The translations under genes and the position numbers were made by a program. Source: an uncultured bacterium (lineage in GTDB: Bacteria > Verrucomicrobiota > Verrucomicrobiia > Verrucomicrobiales > Akkermansiaceae). Taken from it: DNA of 64,000 nt. The DNA is taken from the NCBI GenBank assembly GCA_945831585.1, contig CAMACY010000001.1, positions 34,369 to 98,368 of the forward strand. The letters run 5' to 3'. The notes under the pieces are model-generated. The model worked only from the letters and a program-made list of their open reading frames with translations. It made no database searches and was not told the origin of the DNA. The first letter of the stretch is position 1; each line of letters begins with the position of its first letter. Positions 41,822 to 49,674 of this stretch are shown here, piece after piece.

Positions 41822-41913
41822 TGCAAATTTGCAGCGTGACTGCAAATTTTCTGCAACCGCGCTGCAAAATTGCATAAGTTACTTGCAAAGCTTTGACTGC
41901 AAGCGCCTTGCAA
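41822..41913. repeat. Array of seven TGCAA boxes upstream of the DUF4143 ATPase gene
   Basis: TGCAA begins at 41822, 41841, 41852, 41863, 41884, 41898 and 41909, with spacings of 19, 11, 11, 21, 14 and 11. The first is part of the perfect palindrome TGCAAATTTGCA (41822-41833), and the fourth of TGCAAAATTGCA. The array starts 3 bases upstream of the -35 box and ends 24 bases from the ftsZ stop. It resembles a set of phased protein-binding sites. Confidence 0.8.
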
Positions 41914-41936
41914 CGCCGCCTAATACTCGCTGCGCC

Positions 41937-43367
41937 TCACTCAGGGAAAATGTCGCGCAGGTCGTTGTTGCGCAGGGCGGGCGGGGTGTCCCAGTCCACG
42001 GTGTCGCGCGTGCCGTGGCGGCGCGGGGGAACGGGGAGGGTGCCGGTCTGCGAGGCGGGTGCGAAGCGCGCGAGGTCGTCATCGGGAGTAAAACTGTCCT
42101 CATCCAGGCGGAAGACGGCTTGCTGGGGGGTGCTGCGGCGGGGGGAAGGCGGCGGCGCGGGCTCGGCAGGTGCCGGGGGTTCGGGAGCGCGGGGCTCCGG
42201 CTCGGGGACGACGGGCAAAGGCTCCTCGGGGGGCTCGCTGCCGAAGATGTCGTCCTCCGCGCTGTCCTCGGCGGCGGTCTCACTGCTGTCTGCGTCCTCC
42301 TCGGGCTCGGCGTTCTCTTCGGGGCTGTCCTCCTCTTCCACCGCAGGGGGAGGACAGGCGGCGGCGGCTTTTTCCGCCTCGACGGCGGCGCGGAATTCAC
42401 CGGCATCGATACCGGCCAGCAGGCTGACGCGGATTTCATCGCCCAGGCGTTTCTTGACACCGGCACCGAAGAAGAGTTGCACGGCGTCCTCGCCCTGCGG
42501 GAGCCCGGCGCGGATGACGTCCATGACGGTGTGCAGCTCGGCGAGCGACATGGTACTGCCGCCGGCGATGTGGACGATGACGGTGTGGGCAAAGCGCAGC
42601 GATTGGTGGTAGGCCGGCAGGGGGGATTCGAGGGCGGCGCGGGCAGCCTCCTCGGCGCGGCGCGGACCGGTGCCGCTGCCGCTGCCGAAGATGCAGCGCG
42701 CGTCGTTGTTGCGCAGGGCGGCGATGAGTTCGTCGAGCCCAATGTTGAGCAGCCCGGGGGCGGTGGCCATCATGGGGATGGCGGCGGTGAGCTGAGCGAT
42801 GAGTGCGTTGGCGGCATCGTAGACGCTTTGCAGGGAGTCCTTAGAGTTGAAGAGCTCCTCCATGTAGTCATTCTCGAAGCAGCAGACAATGTCGGAGCGC
42901 GCAGACACGGCGTCGAGCGCCTGCTCGGCCTGGGCACGGCGGCGGCGCCCCTCACCCGCAAAGGGCATGATGACGACGGAAACGAGGAACACACCCGCTT
43001 CGGCAGCCATTTCGGCCAGCAGCGGGGCGACGCCCGAGCCGGTGCCGCCGCCCAGCCCGACGACCATGACGAGCAGGCGCGCCTCGGCCAGCAGTTCGCT
43101 GATGGCGGCGCGGCTCTCCTCCAGCGCCATGCGACCGACTTCGGGGTCGCCGCCGCAGCCAAGCCCGTGGTTGAAGGCGGCGCCGAGTTGCAGGAACTCG
43201 ACGTTGCCGCGCTCGCGCCCGAGGCGTTCGTCGGGCGAGATGATGCACATGCGGACGTTTTCGGCACTGGAGCCGCTGAATTGTTGCAGGATGTGCGCCC
43301 CGGCGCCGCCGAGGCCGATGATGACAATGCCGTCTTCGCGATGGGGGGTGTCGGGATAGCGGAGCAT
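41937..43367 (-). CDS. ftsZ: Cell division protein FtsZ, with a diverged T7 loop
   Basis: FtsZ is the tubulin-like GTPase that forms the division ring. The 476-residue protein has the GTP-binding GLGGGTGSG at 104-112, IIGLGGAGAHIL near the start, NHGLGCGGDPEVGR (usual RGLGAGxxPxxG) and GSGSGTGPRRAEEAARAAL. The catalytic T7 loop, normally NxDFAD, reads NIGLDE (208-213): the first Asp is Gly and the second is Glu, with an Asp one position earlier. Residues about 325-450 are a long acidic, Pro-rich linker. The last 20 residues (WDTPPALRNN ... DIFPE) may be the FtsA-binding peptide. It lies 36 bases downstream of ftsA. Confidence 0.92.
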   Translation of the reverse strand: MLRYPDTPHREDGIVIIGLGGAGAHILQQFSGSSAENVRMCIISPDERLGRERGNVEFLQLGAAFNHGLGCGGDPEVGRMALEESRAAISELLAEARLLVMVVGLGGGTGSGVAPLLAEMAAEAGVFLVSVVIMPFAGEGRRRRAQAEQALDAVSARSDIVCCFENDYMEELFNSKDSLQSVYDAANALIAQLTAAIPMMATAPGLLNIGLDELIAALRNNDARCIFGSGSGTGPRRAEEAARAALESPLPAYHQSLRFAHTVIVHIAGGSTMSLAELHTVMDVIRAGLPQGEDAVQLFFGAGVKKRLGDEIRVSLLAGIDAGEFRAAVEAEKAAAACPPPAVEEEDSPEENAEPEEDADSSETAAEDSAEDDIFGSEPPEEPLPVVPEPEPRAPEPPAPAEPAPPPSPRRSTPQQAVFRLDEDSFTPDDDLARFAPASQTGTLPVPPRRHGTRDTVDWDTPPALRNNDLRDIFPE

Positions 43368-43403
43368 GGGAGCCGTGGGGAGAATCGGGTGGCCGGGGGG
43401 GGC

Positions 43404-44630
43404 TCAGTGCGAGCTGCGGAAGAAGTTGAGGAAGCGGCGGATGATGCCGATGTCGTTGCCGCGCAGGGCGTCGTCGTCATCGCGCTGGGCGTAGCGGATG
43501 AGGCCGATGGCGGTGCAGTAGCGCGGGTCGGCGAGGTAGGAGTAGCCACGACCGGGCTCCAGCGGCGCGGGCTGATGCACGGGCAGGTTGAAGATGTAGC
43601 GCGCCAGCCCGTCCAGCCCGCGCATGAGGCTGGTGCCGCCGGAGAAGTAGACGCTCATGCCGGGGGTGCGCAGCAGCTCGGGGTCAACGGCGGCGATGCG
43701 CTCGCGCACCATCACCAGGGTTTCGCCCAGCCGCGCGCGGATGATTTTGTTGAGCAGACCGCGGGGGATGGTGGCCTCGTGCATGCCGTGTTCGCCCGTG
43801 TATTTGGCGAGCGACTGATCCTTGACATCGCCGAAGGCGTTGCCCTCGGTGCATTTGAAGAATTCGGCGGCGCGGTTGTTGATGCGCTGCTCGGTGTGCT
43901 TCACGATGTCGGCGTTGATGGTGTTGCCGCCGACGGGCAGGCAGCCCGAGGCGATGACATCGCCGCCCTTGTAGCAAATGTAGTCGGTGGTGCCGCCGCC
44001 GATGTCGATGAGCAGCGCGCCGGCATCTTTTTGCTGGCGGGTCAGCACCATCTGCGCCGTGGCCAGGGGGGCAAAGACGATGTCCTCCACCTCCAGCGGC
44101 ACCTTGCGCACGCAGAGCAGCGAGTTCTGCAGCCGTGTGGCGATGCCGTGCACGATGTGGCAGTTGACATCCAGCGTGCGCCCTGTCAGCCCGATGGGGT
44201 ACTGCGTCGGCTCGCCGCTGTCGATGGAAAAGCCGCCCAGCTCGCGGTTGAAGACGAAGCGATCGGAGCCCAGTTCGAGCTTTTCGGCTTTTTCCTTGGC
44301 GATATTCACGTGCTCTTCGTCGATGATGTGCTCATCATCGGGCAGGCGGAAGGAGCCGGTGCAGGTCTCGCCGACGATGTGCTCCCCCGTGACAGAGAGG
44401 TAGACGTTGAGGATGTCAACATCCGCATGATCCTGAGCGAGCTGCCAGGCGTCGCAGATACACTGGCGCGCCATGCTGGGGTTGATGATTTCGCCCTTGC
44501 GGATTCCCGCGCTGGAAACCTCGCCGATGCCGATGATGGTGGCGGTGGCATCGGGGCGAATCTCGCCGACCACCATGCAGGTCTTGGAGGTTCCGATTTC
44601 GAGGCCGACGAGAATTTTGGATTGAGCCAT
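43404..44630 (-). CDS. ftsA: Cell division protein FtsA
   Basis: FtsA is the actin-like protein that ties FtsZ filaments to the membrane. The 408-residue protein has LVGLEIGTSKTCMVVGE (phosphate 1), a 1C-type subdomain (about 80-160, with FNRELGGFSIDS), LLIDIGGGTTDYICYKGG (phosphate 2) and VYFSGGTSLMRGLDGLA (adenosine loop). The C-terminus IGIIRRFLNFFRSSH is an amphipathic helix suited to membrane binding. ftsA and ftsZ stand together but outside the usual mra/mur division cluster, as far as visible here. An extended -10 promoter precedes the gene. Confidence 0.94.
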   Translation of the reverse strand: MAQSKILVGLEIGTSKTCMVVGEIRPDATATIIGIGEVSSAGIRKGEIINPSMARQCICDAWQLAQDHADVDILNVYLSVTGEHIVGETCTGSFRLPDDEHIIDEEHVNIAKEKAEKLELGSDRFVFNRELGGFSIDSGEPTQYPIGLTGRTLDVNCHIVHGIATRLQNSLLCVRKVPLEVEDIVFAPLATAQMVLTRQQKDAGALLIDIGGGTTDYICYKGGDVIASGCLPVGGNTINADIVKHTEQRINNRAAEFFKCTEGNAFGDVKDQSLAKYTGEHGMHEATIPRGLLNKIIRARLGETLVMVRERIAAVDPELLRTPGMSVYFSGGTSLMRGLDGLARYIFNLPVHQPAPLEPGRGYSYLADPRYCTAIGLIRYAQRDDDDALRGNDIGIIRRFLNFFRSSH

Positions 44631-44659
44631 GGTCGTGAAAGCGTGTGGGAGTATCGGGG

Positions 44660-44668
44660 ATTATATCA
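44660..44668 (-). promoter_or_regulatory. ftsA promoter (extended -10)
   Basis: On the minus strand TGATATAAT (44668-44660), a TGn-TATAAT box with no clear -35, 29 bases before the ATG at 44630. Confidence 0.5.
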
Positions 44669-44710
44669 GATGCAGCACCGCCGCGCGCGCGGAATGCGCG
44701 TCATAAGTGC

Positions 44711-45235
44711 TCAGTTCTGCTGCAAAACCTGCCGACAGGTCTCGGGCGTGGGAACAAGCTCGGGCATGAGGGTGACGTATTCCTCGGAGTACTTCTCGGA
44801 GGGGCGGAAGAGGAAGCCGGGCTCGCGGCTGCGCAGGGCAAAGGACGTGGGGCAAAAGAGGGGGTAGGCGCGGTCGGTGCCGGAATCGTAGCCCTGCTCG
44901 CCGGTGTAGCTGCCGTACACGTAATATTCGGCGTTCTGATCGCTGCCGTAGACGGCGTTGGGCAGCGGCGGCTCGGGGCCGCGGTCGGGCGTGTGCACCT
45001 TGCTTTCGTCCATCATGACGAGCTTGGCGCTGCGCCAGCTCTCGCCCGGGCGGCGCAGGTAGCCCCAAAAGCGGGTGTAGGGGATGTGGTAGCGGCGGCC
45101 GATGTAGTAGTCGCCCTTGGGCTCGGTGGCGATGGCGGCTTCGCGCTCGGCGACGGCGCGGCAATCGCTCTTGAGGGTGTCACAGGCGCTGAGCAGCAGG
45201 ACGCAGAGGGGCAGAAGGCATTTGATGGCTGTCAC
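44711..45235 (-). CDS. Predicted lipoprotein of unknown function
   Basis: This 174-residue protein has a short signal sequence ending in the lipobox LLSAC (Cys18), so it should be lipid-anchored. The mature part is rich in Tyr, Pro and Glu and contains strands such as KGDYYIGRRYHIPYTRFWGY and AEYYVYGSYTGEQGY, with the ending LVPTPETCRQVLQQN. No family is recognised. It starts with GTG, placed by a TTGACC-17-TAGAAC promoter that ends 6 bases before it. It lies upstream of ftsA on the same strand, but the ftsA promoter between them suggests separate control. Confidence 0.72.
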   Translation of the reverse strand: MTAIKCLLPLCVLLLSACDTLKSDCRAVAEREAAIATEPKGDYYIGRRYHIPYTRFWGYLRRPGESWRSAKLVMMDESKVHTPDRGPEPPLPNAVYGSDQNAEYYVYGSYTGEQGYDSGTDRAYPLFCPTSFALRSREPGFLFRPSEKYSEEYVTLMPELVPTPETCRQVLQQN

Positions 45236-45241
45236 GCCCCT

Positions 45242-45270
45242 GTTCTACCCCATGCTCGGGCAGCGGTCAA
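45242..45270 (-). promoter_or_regulatory. Promoter of the lipoprotein gene, start-proximal
   Basis: On the minus strand: TTGACC, 17 bases, TAGAAC (45247-45242), 6 bases to the GTG start at 45235. Confidence 0.55.
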
Positions 45271-45363
45271 GCGCATAATCTGCGCGAGCCCGGGGCAGTT
45301 TCCCATCCGCCGATGATGCCCCGCCGAGGGCATGAACGCACGACGCGTGCGCGCGGCGCCCCC

Positions 45364-47820
45364 TCAGCAGATGATGCCGATGCGGTCGAGCGCATCCGCC
45401 CGCCGCAGCAGCTCCTCGGGCTCCATCTGACCGTGCAGCAGGTCGCGGTAGAGGGCGACGAGCTGCTCCGCACGCTCGGGACTCTCCTCCAGCAGCTCCA
45501 CGCGGAAGCGCCCCAGCCCGCAGCGTCGCATGCTCGCCGCATAGCGCGCGGCGCTCTGCGCCTTGCCGTTGAAGAGCGTGTTGCGGCAGCCCTCGTCGCT
45601 GCGCAGGTAGTGCATGGCGTGCGTGCGGTCCATGACCCGCACGCGATGGTGCTCGCAGGGCTGCCCGCAGTCCTTGAAGCTATGGCCGCGCGACAGGAAG
45701 CTGCAAAACACGCAGTGCTCCGTGTGGAACATGGGCATGTGCTGGTGCAGCGTGAGTTCCAGCTGCGGCCCGCAGCCCGCAGCCAGCAGATCGGCCAGCT
45801 GCTGCGCGTCCAAATCGTAGGCGGCGGTGGAAAACTGCATGCCCCACGCCGCCCAGAGCGCCACGCTCTGCGGGTTGGCGGTATTGAGTGAGAAATCGCC
45901 CGCCATGGCTAGCCCGTGCTCGCGGCACCACTGCGCCGCCCCCAAATTACGCACCAGCACACCGTCGGGTTGCGCCGCCCTCAGGTACTTGAAGTAGCCC
46001 CCCTCGTGCGGTTTCATGATGCGCAGCGTGGCCACCCAAACGCTCAGCTCGGGGAACTGCGCGCGCAACTGCGCCGCCAACTCCTCCAGGCGGCGCAAAT
46101 CCTTGATATCCAAATACACGCGCTGCGCGCCCGCACGGGCGGCGGCAAAGACCTGCGCCTCCTCGCGGCAGAGCACGGAGAGCTCGCAGCGCTCCGCGGG
46201 CGCCACGACCCCTACCCGCGCAAGCTCCGGCAGCGGCGACGCCGCGGCGGGCACCGCGCTCGGCGGGTCCAAGCGCTCCACCAGCTCGCGCCGCATGCGG
46301 TTGAGCACCGACAGCGGCATCATCAGCCCGGGCTCGACATCTGCGCGACAGTGTGCGAGGCAGTAGCCCGTGCCCCCCAAGCGCCCGAACTGCTCGCGCA
46401 GCTGCTCCTCCGTCAACGCGTGCTTGCGCGCGCGCTCCAGAGCTTGCCCGCTGCGCACCGTCAGCCCGCAGCACCGCAGCACGAGCTCGCCGCCCAAGCG
46501 CCCCTCCACCGCCAGCTCCAGCGGAACCGCGCCGAGCGCGGCATCGGGCAGCGCCGAGCGGCTCCACGCGGCGTGCAAGCGCTTGTTGAGCGCGGGGTCA
46601 TCCGTTTTCCACAGCAGCATGCCGGGGCGCACGCTGCGCCAGTCGATGCGGCTGCCCTTGCCGTGGAAATACAGCCGCTGCCCCTCCGCGCGCCAAATGC
46701 GCCCGCCCTGCTCCTCGTTGCGGTCGCGCCCGGCATCAATCACAAATCCATCGCCCGCCGCCACAGGCGGCAGGGAGGCGCCCTCCAGCTCCACCCACCC
46801 CTCGCCGCAGCGCGCAATGCGCCCCATCAGCAGGCCGCGCTTCTTGCCGAAGCGCCCGTGCGTCAGCAGCGGGTGATCCGTGCCGTCGAGCCAACCCGTG
46901 GAGAACCCGCGCGAAAAGCTCATCTGCATCGCGTACACATCCGCCGCCCGGCGACGCGGCTCGATTCCCCTGCCCCGAAGCGCCGCATCCAGCGCCGCGC
47001 GGTACGCGCGCACCGTCGCCGCCACATACTCGGGCGTTTTCAGGCGCCCCTCAATCTTGAAACTGTGCACCCCCGCCTCCAGCATCGGCGCCACGCGGTC
47101 GTAGGCGCACAAATCCTGCGGCGAAAAGAGGTAGCGGCGCTCGCCCAAATCGCGCAAGCGCCCATCGACCTCCAAGCGGTAGGGCATGCGGCAGGCCTGC
47201 GCGCAAACGCCCCGGTTGGCGCTGCGCCCGCCGATACTCTCGCTCGTGAGGCACTGCCCGCTGTAGGCCACGCAGAGCGCGCCGTGGCAGAAGCACTCGA
47301 TGGGCTTGGTTGTGGCCTTGGCACAGGCGGCAATCTCGCGCAACGAGAGCTCGCGCGCCAGCACAATCTGCTGCGGGTCGAACAACGCATCGACCAGCCG
47401 CACCGCCTCGGGCGAGCTGATCGTCATCTGCGTGGAGAGATGCAGCTCCAGACGCCAGCGCCCCGCCCGCCGCTGCTGCGCCACCAGCTGCGCCAGCCCC
47501 ATGTCCTGCACAATCACCCCGTCCACCCCTGCGGCATCCAGCGCCGCCAGATAGCGCAGCGCCTCCTCCATCTCCGCCGGGAAGATGAGGACATTCATGG
47601 TGACATAGCTCCGCAGCCCATGCGCGCGCAGGTAGGGCACCAAGCGCGGCAGGTCGTCCAAGGTAAAATTGTCCGCCCGCATGCGTGCGTTGAAGCGGTC
47701 GAGCCCGAAGTAAATCGCATCTGCCCCATTGGCCACCGCCGCGCGTGCGCAATCCCAATTGCCCGCCGGAGCCAGCAGCTCGGGGCGGGGGAACGGGGGC
47801 TTGCCGGGATCCGCGCTCAT
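45364..47820 (-). CDS. U32-family protein, RlhA-like (23S rRNA hydroxylation)
   Basis: This 818-residue protein belongs to peptidase family U32. RlhA of E. coli, the closest studied long member, is needed for 5-hydroxycytidine in 23S rRNA; older annotation calls these collagenase-like proteases. Visible blocks are ELLAPAGNWDCARAAVANGADAIYFGL (barrel start), the U32 signature ECFCHGALCVAYSGQCLTS, NRGVCAQACRMPY and SPQDLCAYD. A middle extension (about 320-560) follows, then a second barrel half with NLGAAQWCREHGLAMAGDFSLNTANPQS. Late Cys residues HCVFCSFLSRGHSFKDCGQPC may hold an iron-sulfur cluster. The start overlaps the stop of the IF-1-like gene (ATGA), so the two are translationally coupled. 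Confidence 0.85.
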   Translation of the reverse strand: MSADPGKPPFPRPELLAPAGNWDCARAAVANGADAIYFGLDRFNARMRADNFTLDDLPRLVPYLRAHGLRSYVTMNVLIFPAEMEEALRYLAALDAAGVDGVIVQDMGLAQLVAQQRRAGRWRLELHLSTQMTISSPEAVRLVDALFDPQQIVLARELSLREIAACAKATTKPIECFCHGALCVAYSGQCLTSESIGGRSANRGVCAQACRMPYRLEVDGRLRDLGERRYLFSPQDLCAYDRVAPMLEAGVHSFKIEGRLKTPEYVAATVRAYRAALDAALRGRGIEPRRRAADVYAMQMSFSRGFSTGWLDGTDHPLLTHGRFGKKRGLLMGRIARCGEGWVELEGASLPPVAAGDGFVIDAGRDRNEEQGGRIWRAEGQRLYFHGKGSRIDWRSVRPGMLLWKTDDPALNKRLHAAWSRSALPDAALGAVPLELAVEGRLGGELVLRCCGLTVRSGQALERARKHALTEEQLREQFGRLGGTGYCLAHCRADVEPGLMMPLSVLNRMRRELVERLDPPSAVPAAASPLPELARVGVVAPAERCELSVLCREEAQVFAAARAGAQRVYLDIKDLRRLEELAAQLRAQFPELSVWVATLRIMKPHEGGYFKYLRAAQPDGVLVRNLGAAQWCREHGLAMAGDFSLNTANPQSVALWAAWGMQFSTAAYDLDAQQLADLLAAGCGPQLELTLHQHMPMFHTEHCVFCSFLSRGHSFKDCGQPCEHHRVRVMDRTHAMHYLRSDEGCRNTLFNGKAQSAARYAASMRRCGLGRFRVELLEESPERAEQLVALYRDLLHGQMEPEELLRRADALDRIGIIC

Positions 47821-48059
47821 GACTGCACGTCTCCGTCGGCCATCCCCACGATGCGCGCGCGGTCAAAATCCGCCGGGCTCAGCACCACATGCACGCGGTC
47901 TCCGGGGCGAATCTGCTCCAACAGTGCCGCCTCGCGCCGCTGCACAAAGGCCACCGTCTCCTTGCCGTTGGGCAGCAGCGCGTGAAAAGCCGTCGGCGCA
48001 AAGCGCTCGCGAATCAGCGCCACCGCATCAATGTACTGGGAGGGATAGTAGTTCATCAT
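47817..48059 (-). CDS. IF-1-like OB-fold protein
   Basis: This 80-residue protein aligns by eye with translation initiation factor IF-1 over its last 60 residues: FHALLPNGKETVAFVQRR (IF-1 FRVELENGHVVTAHISGK) and IRPGDRVHVVLSPADFDRARIV (IF-1 [22 protein letters not shown]). The N-terminus (MMNYYPSQYIDAVALIRERF) differs from IF-1's MAKEDNIEMQGTV. It is probably not the housekeeping factor but a paralogue or RNA-binding OB-fold protein. It is sandwiched with one-base and four-base overlaps between the AsmA-like gene and the U32 rRNA-modification gene, which points to an RNA-related role. Confidence 0.75.
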   Translation of the reverse strand: MMNYYPSQYIDAVALIRERFAPTAFHALLPNGKETVAFVQRREAALLEQIRPGDRVHVVLSPADFDRARIVGMADGDVQS

Positions 48060-49606
48060 CAGAAAAGGGAGCGCAGCCCCGCCTTAATCAGCTGCTCGGC
48101 CGAGCGCTGCACCGGCGCCGCAGGCGCAGCAGGAGAAGGCGGAGCTGACGGCGGCTGCAGCAGCTGCTGCAAGAGCTGAGCGGGCGCCGCAGCAGCCGCT
48201 GCGGGAAGCAGCGTCTGCACCAGCGTGCTGACGCGCACGCTCAAGTCCTCCTCCGGCGCCTCCAAGGTGCCGCTCAGGTTGATATTCAGCCACCAATAGC
48301 CGGGTTCCTCCTCCGAGCTGCGGAACAAACGCCCCAGCAGCTCCTGCTGCGGCAGCGCCCCGAGCACCGTCTTGGGCAGCCCCACGCGCAGCGTGCCGCC
48401 CAAGCTGCCGTCCGCCCCCAACAGCACATGCCCGCGCAGCAGCAGGCGCCCGTCTGCCGAGCGCACATTCAGATCATCGAACAGCCAGGCGTCCTGCACA
48501 TGGCGCGCTGCGTCGCGGTAGGGGTAGCGCACGGAGCACTCCGCCCGCTCCAGCTCCAAGCGGCGATAGGGGTACGCCCCCTCCACCGGCACGTCGGCCA
48601 AGAAGGGCAAGTCGGTCAGCACCCCCTGTTGCAGCGAGAGTTTGCCTTCCGCCGCCGAAATTCCCGCCGCCGAGCCGTTGAGCACCATCTTGCCGAAGAG
48701 CTCCCCCGACACCCGTTGCTGCCAACTCTCGCTCAAGAGGCGCGCCACGCTGGCCTTGTTGAGCGTCAGGTTGGCCGACCAGCGCCCCGAGTTCTCCGCG
48801 AGCTGCGCCTTGAGCCGCAGCTCGCCCGGGGAGAGCATGATGCGCGCATCGCTCAACTCGGTGCGCTGTGCATCCCGACGCAGCAGCGCCGACTTGAGAC
48901 TTGCCTCGCGCAACACCGCCCAAGGGCAGTGCAAACGCCCGTTTTCCAACTGCAACTGCCATCCCCCCTGCGGACGCGGCATCGCCGTGGCCGAGCTGTT
49001 GAGCAAGCGGTACTCCTGCCCGGCGCGCCGCAGGCAAAGATCCGTGTTCTTGCACGAGAGCGCATCCACCCGGTAGGAGCGCGGCGTAAACATCGACACC
49101 ATGCCGGCGCCCGGCGACGCCGCACCACTCGAGGCAGAGGGCTTCGCTTCCACCGCTGCCGCAGCTTTCTTCGGTGCTGCGGCGCGCGAGTCGGGGCGGC
49201 GCCACTCAAACACCAGCTCCCCATCCTCCGCACTCAGCGTGCGCACATGCACCCCACGGCGCAAGAGCTCCCCGCGGTCATACTCCATGCGGATGTCAGC
49301 AAAATGTACCGACCGGAGCGCCCGCGCGTCCTCCACCTGCAAGCCCTCCACGCTCAGGGAATCGCCGTCGAGGGTCACATTGCTCTCCAACGCCAAGCGC
49401 TGAGCCCCCAGCGCCTGGCGCCCCTGAGCCTCCAGCAGGGTGCGGAAGCTATCCCCCTGCACAAAAGCCAGCATCTGATACCAGGCCAGCAAGGTCAGCA
49501 ACCCCAGCCCCGCCGCCAGCACCAGCAGCCACAACAGCACACGCCGCCCTGCCCCGCCGCCGTCGCCGCGAGCCCCGAATAACCTTCCCTTTTTACGCCG
49601 AGCCAT
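48059..49606 (-). CDS. AsmA-like membrane-anchored protein
   Basis: This 515-residue protein has one N-terminal membrane helix (about 22-45, VLLWLLVLAAGLGLLTLLAW), flanked by basic residues (MARRKKGR). A large periplasmic beta-rich region follows with repeated strand-loop units (VTLDGDSLSVEGLQVEDARAL, LSLQQGVLTDLPFL). A low-complexity Ala/Pro/Gln tail (about 465-510) closes it. This matches the layout of AsmA-family proteins, bridge-like proteins thought to move phospholipid to the outer membrane. ATG 49606 was chosen; an in-frame ATG at 49660 lies inside the promoter. GGAGG sits 13 bases before the start. It heads an operon with the IF-1-like and U32 genes. Confidence 0.68.
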   Translation of the reverse strand: MARRKKGRLFGARGDGGGAGRRVLLWLLVLAAGLGLLTLLAWYQMLAFVQGDSFRTLLEAQGRQALGAQRLALESNVTLDGDSLSVEGLQVEDARALRSVHFADIRMEYDRGELLRRGVHVRTLSAEDGELVFEWRRPDSRAAAPKKAAAAVEAKPSASSGAASPGAGMVSMFTPRSYRVDALSCKNTDLCLRRAGQEYRLLNSSATAMPRPQGGWQLQLENGRLHCPWAVLREASLKSALLRRDAQRTELSDARIMLSPGELRLKAQLAENSGRWSANLTLNKASVARLLSESWQQRVSGELFGKMVLNGSAAGISAAEGKLSLQQGVLTDLPFLADVPVEGAYPYRRLELERAECSVRYPYRDAARHVQDAWLFDDLNVRSADGRLLLRGHVLLGADGSLGGTLRVGLPKTVLGALPQQELLGRLFRSSEEEPGYWWLNINLSGTLEAPEEDLSVRVSTLVQTLLPAAAAAAPAQLLQQLLQPPSAPPSPAAPAAPVQRSAEQLIKAGLRSLF

Positions 49607-49627
49607 AAACCGATACGCACCTCCGCG

Positions 49628-49656
49628 ATTGTAGCGGCGCGGTTGCCCATTAGCAA
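49628..49656 (-). promoter_or_regulatory. Promoter of the AsmA-like / IF-1-like / U32 operon
   Basis: On the minus strand: TTGCTA, 17 bases, TACAAT (49633-49628), with a GGAGG-containing leader of about 15 bases before ATG 49606. Confidence 0.6.
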
Positions 49657-49674
49657 GCACATATTGCGATGTCC

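Noticed and set aside
41822..41913. TGCAA array considered as a replication origin
   Set aside because: No DnaA boxes (TTATNCACA), no dnaA or dnaN nearby and no AT-rich unwinding element; a regulatory array fits better.
41829..44867. Plus-strand open frame of 1012 codons
   Set aside because: Runs antisense through ftsZ and ftsA; composition (Ala/Gly/Val/Asp) is that of a GC-rich shadow.
47817..48059. Calling the IF-1-like protein the housekeeping infA
   Set aside because: The N-terminus differs from IF-1 and the operon context is unusual, so only the fold similarity is claimed.
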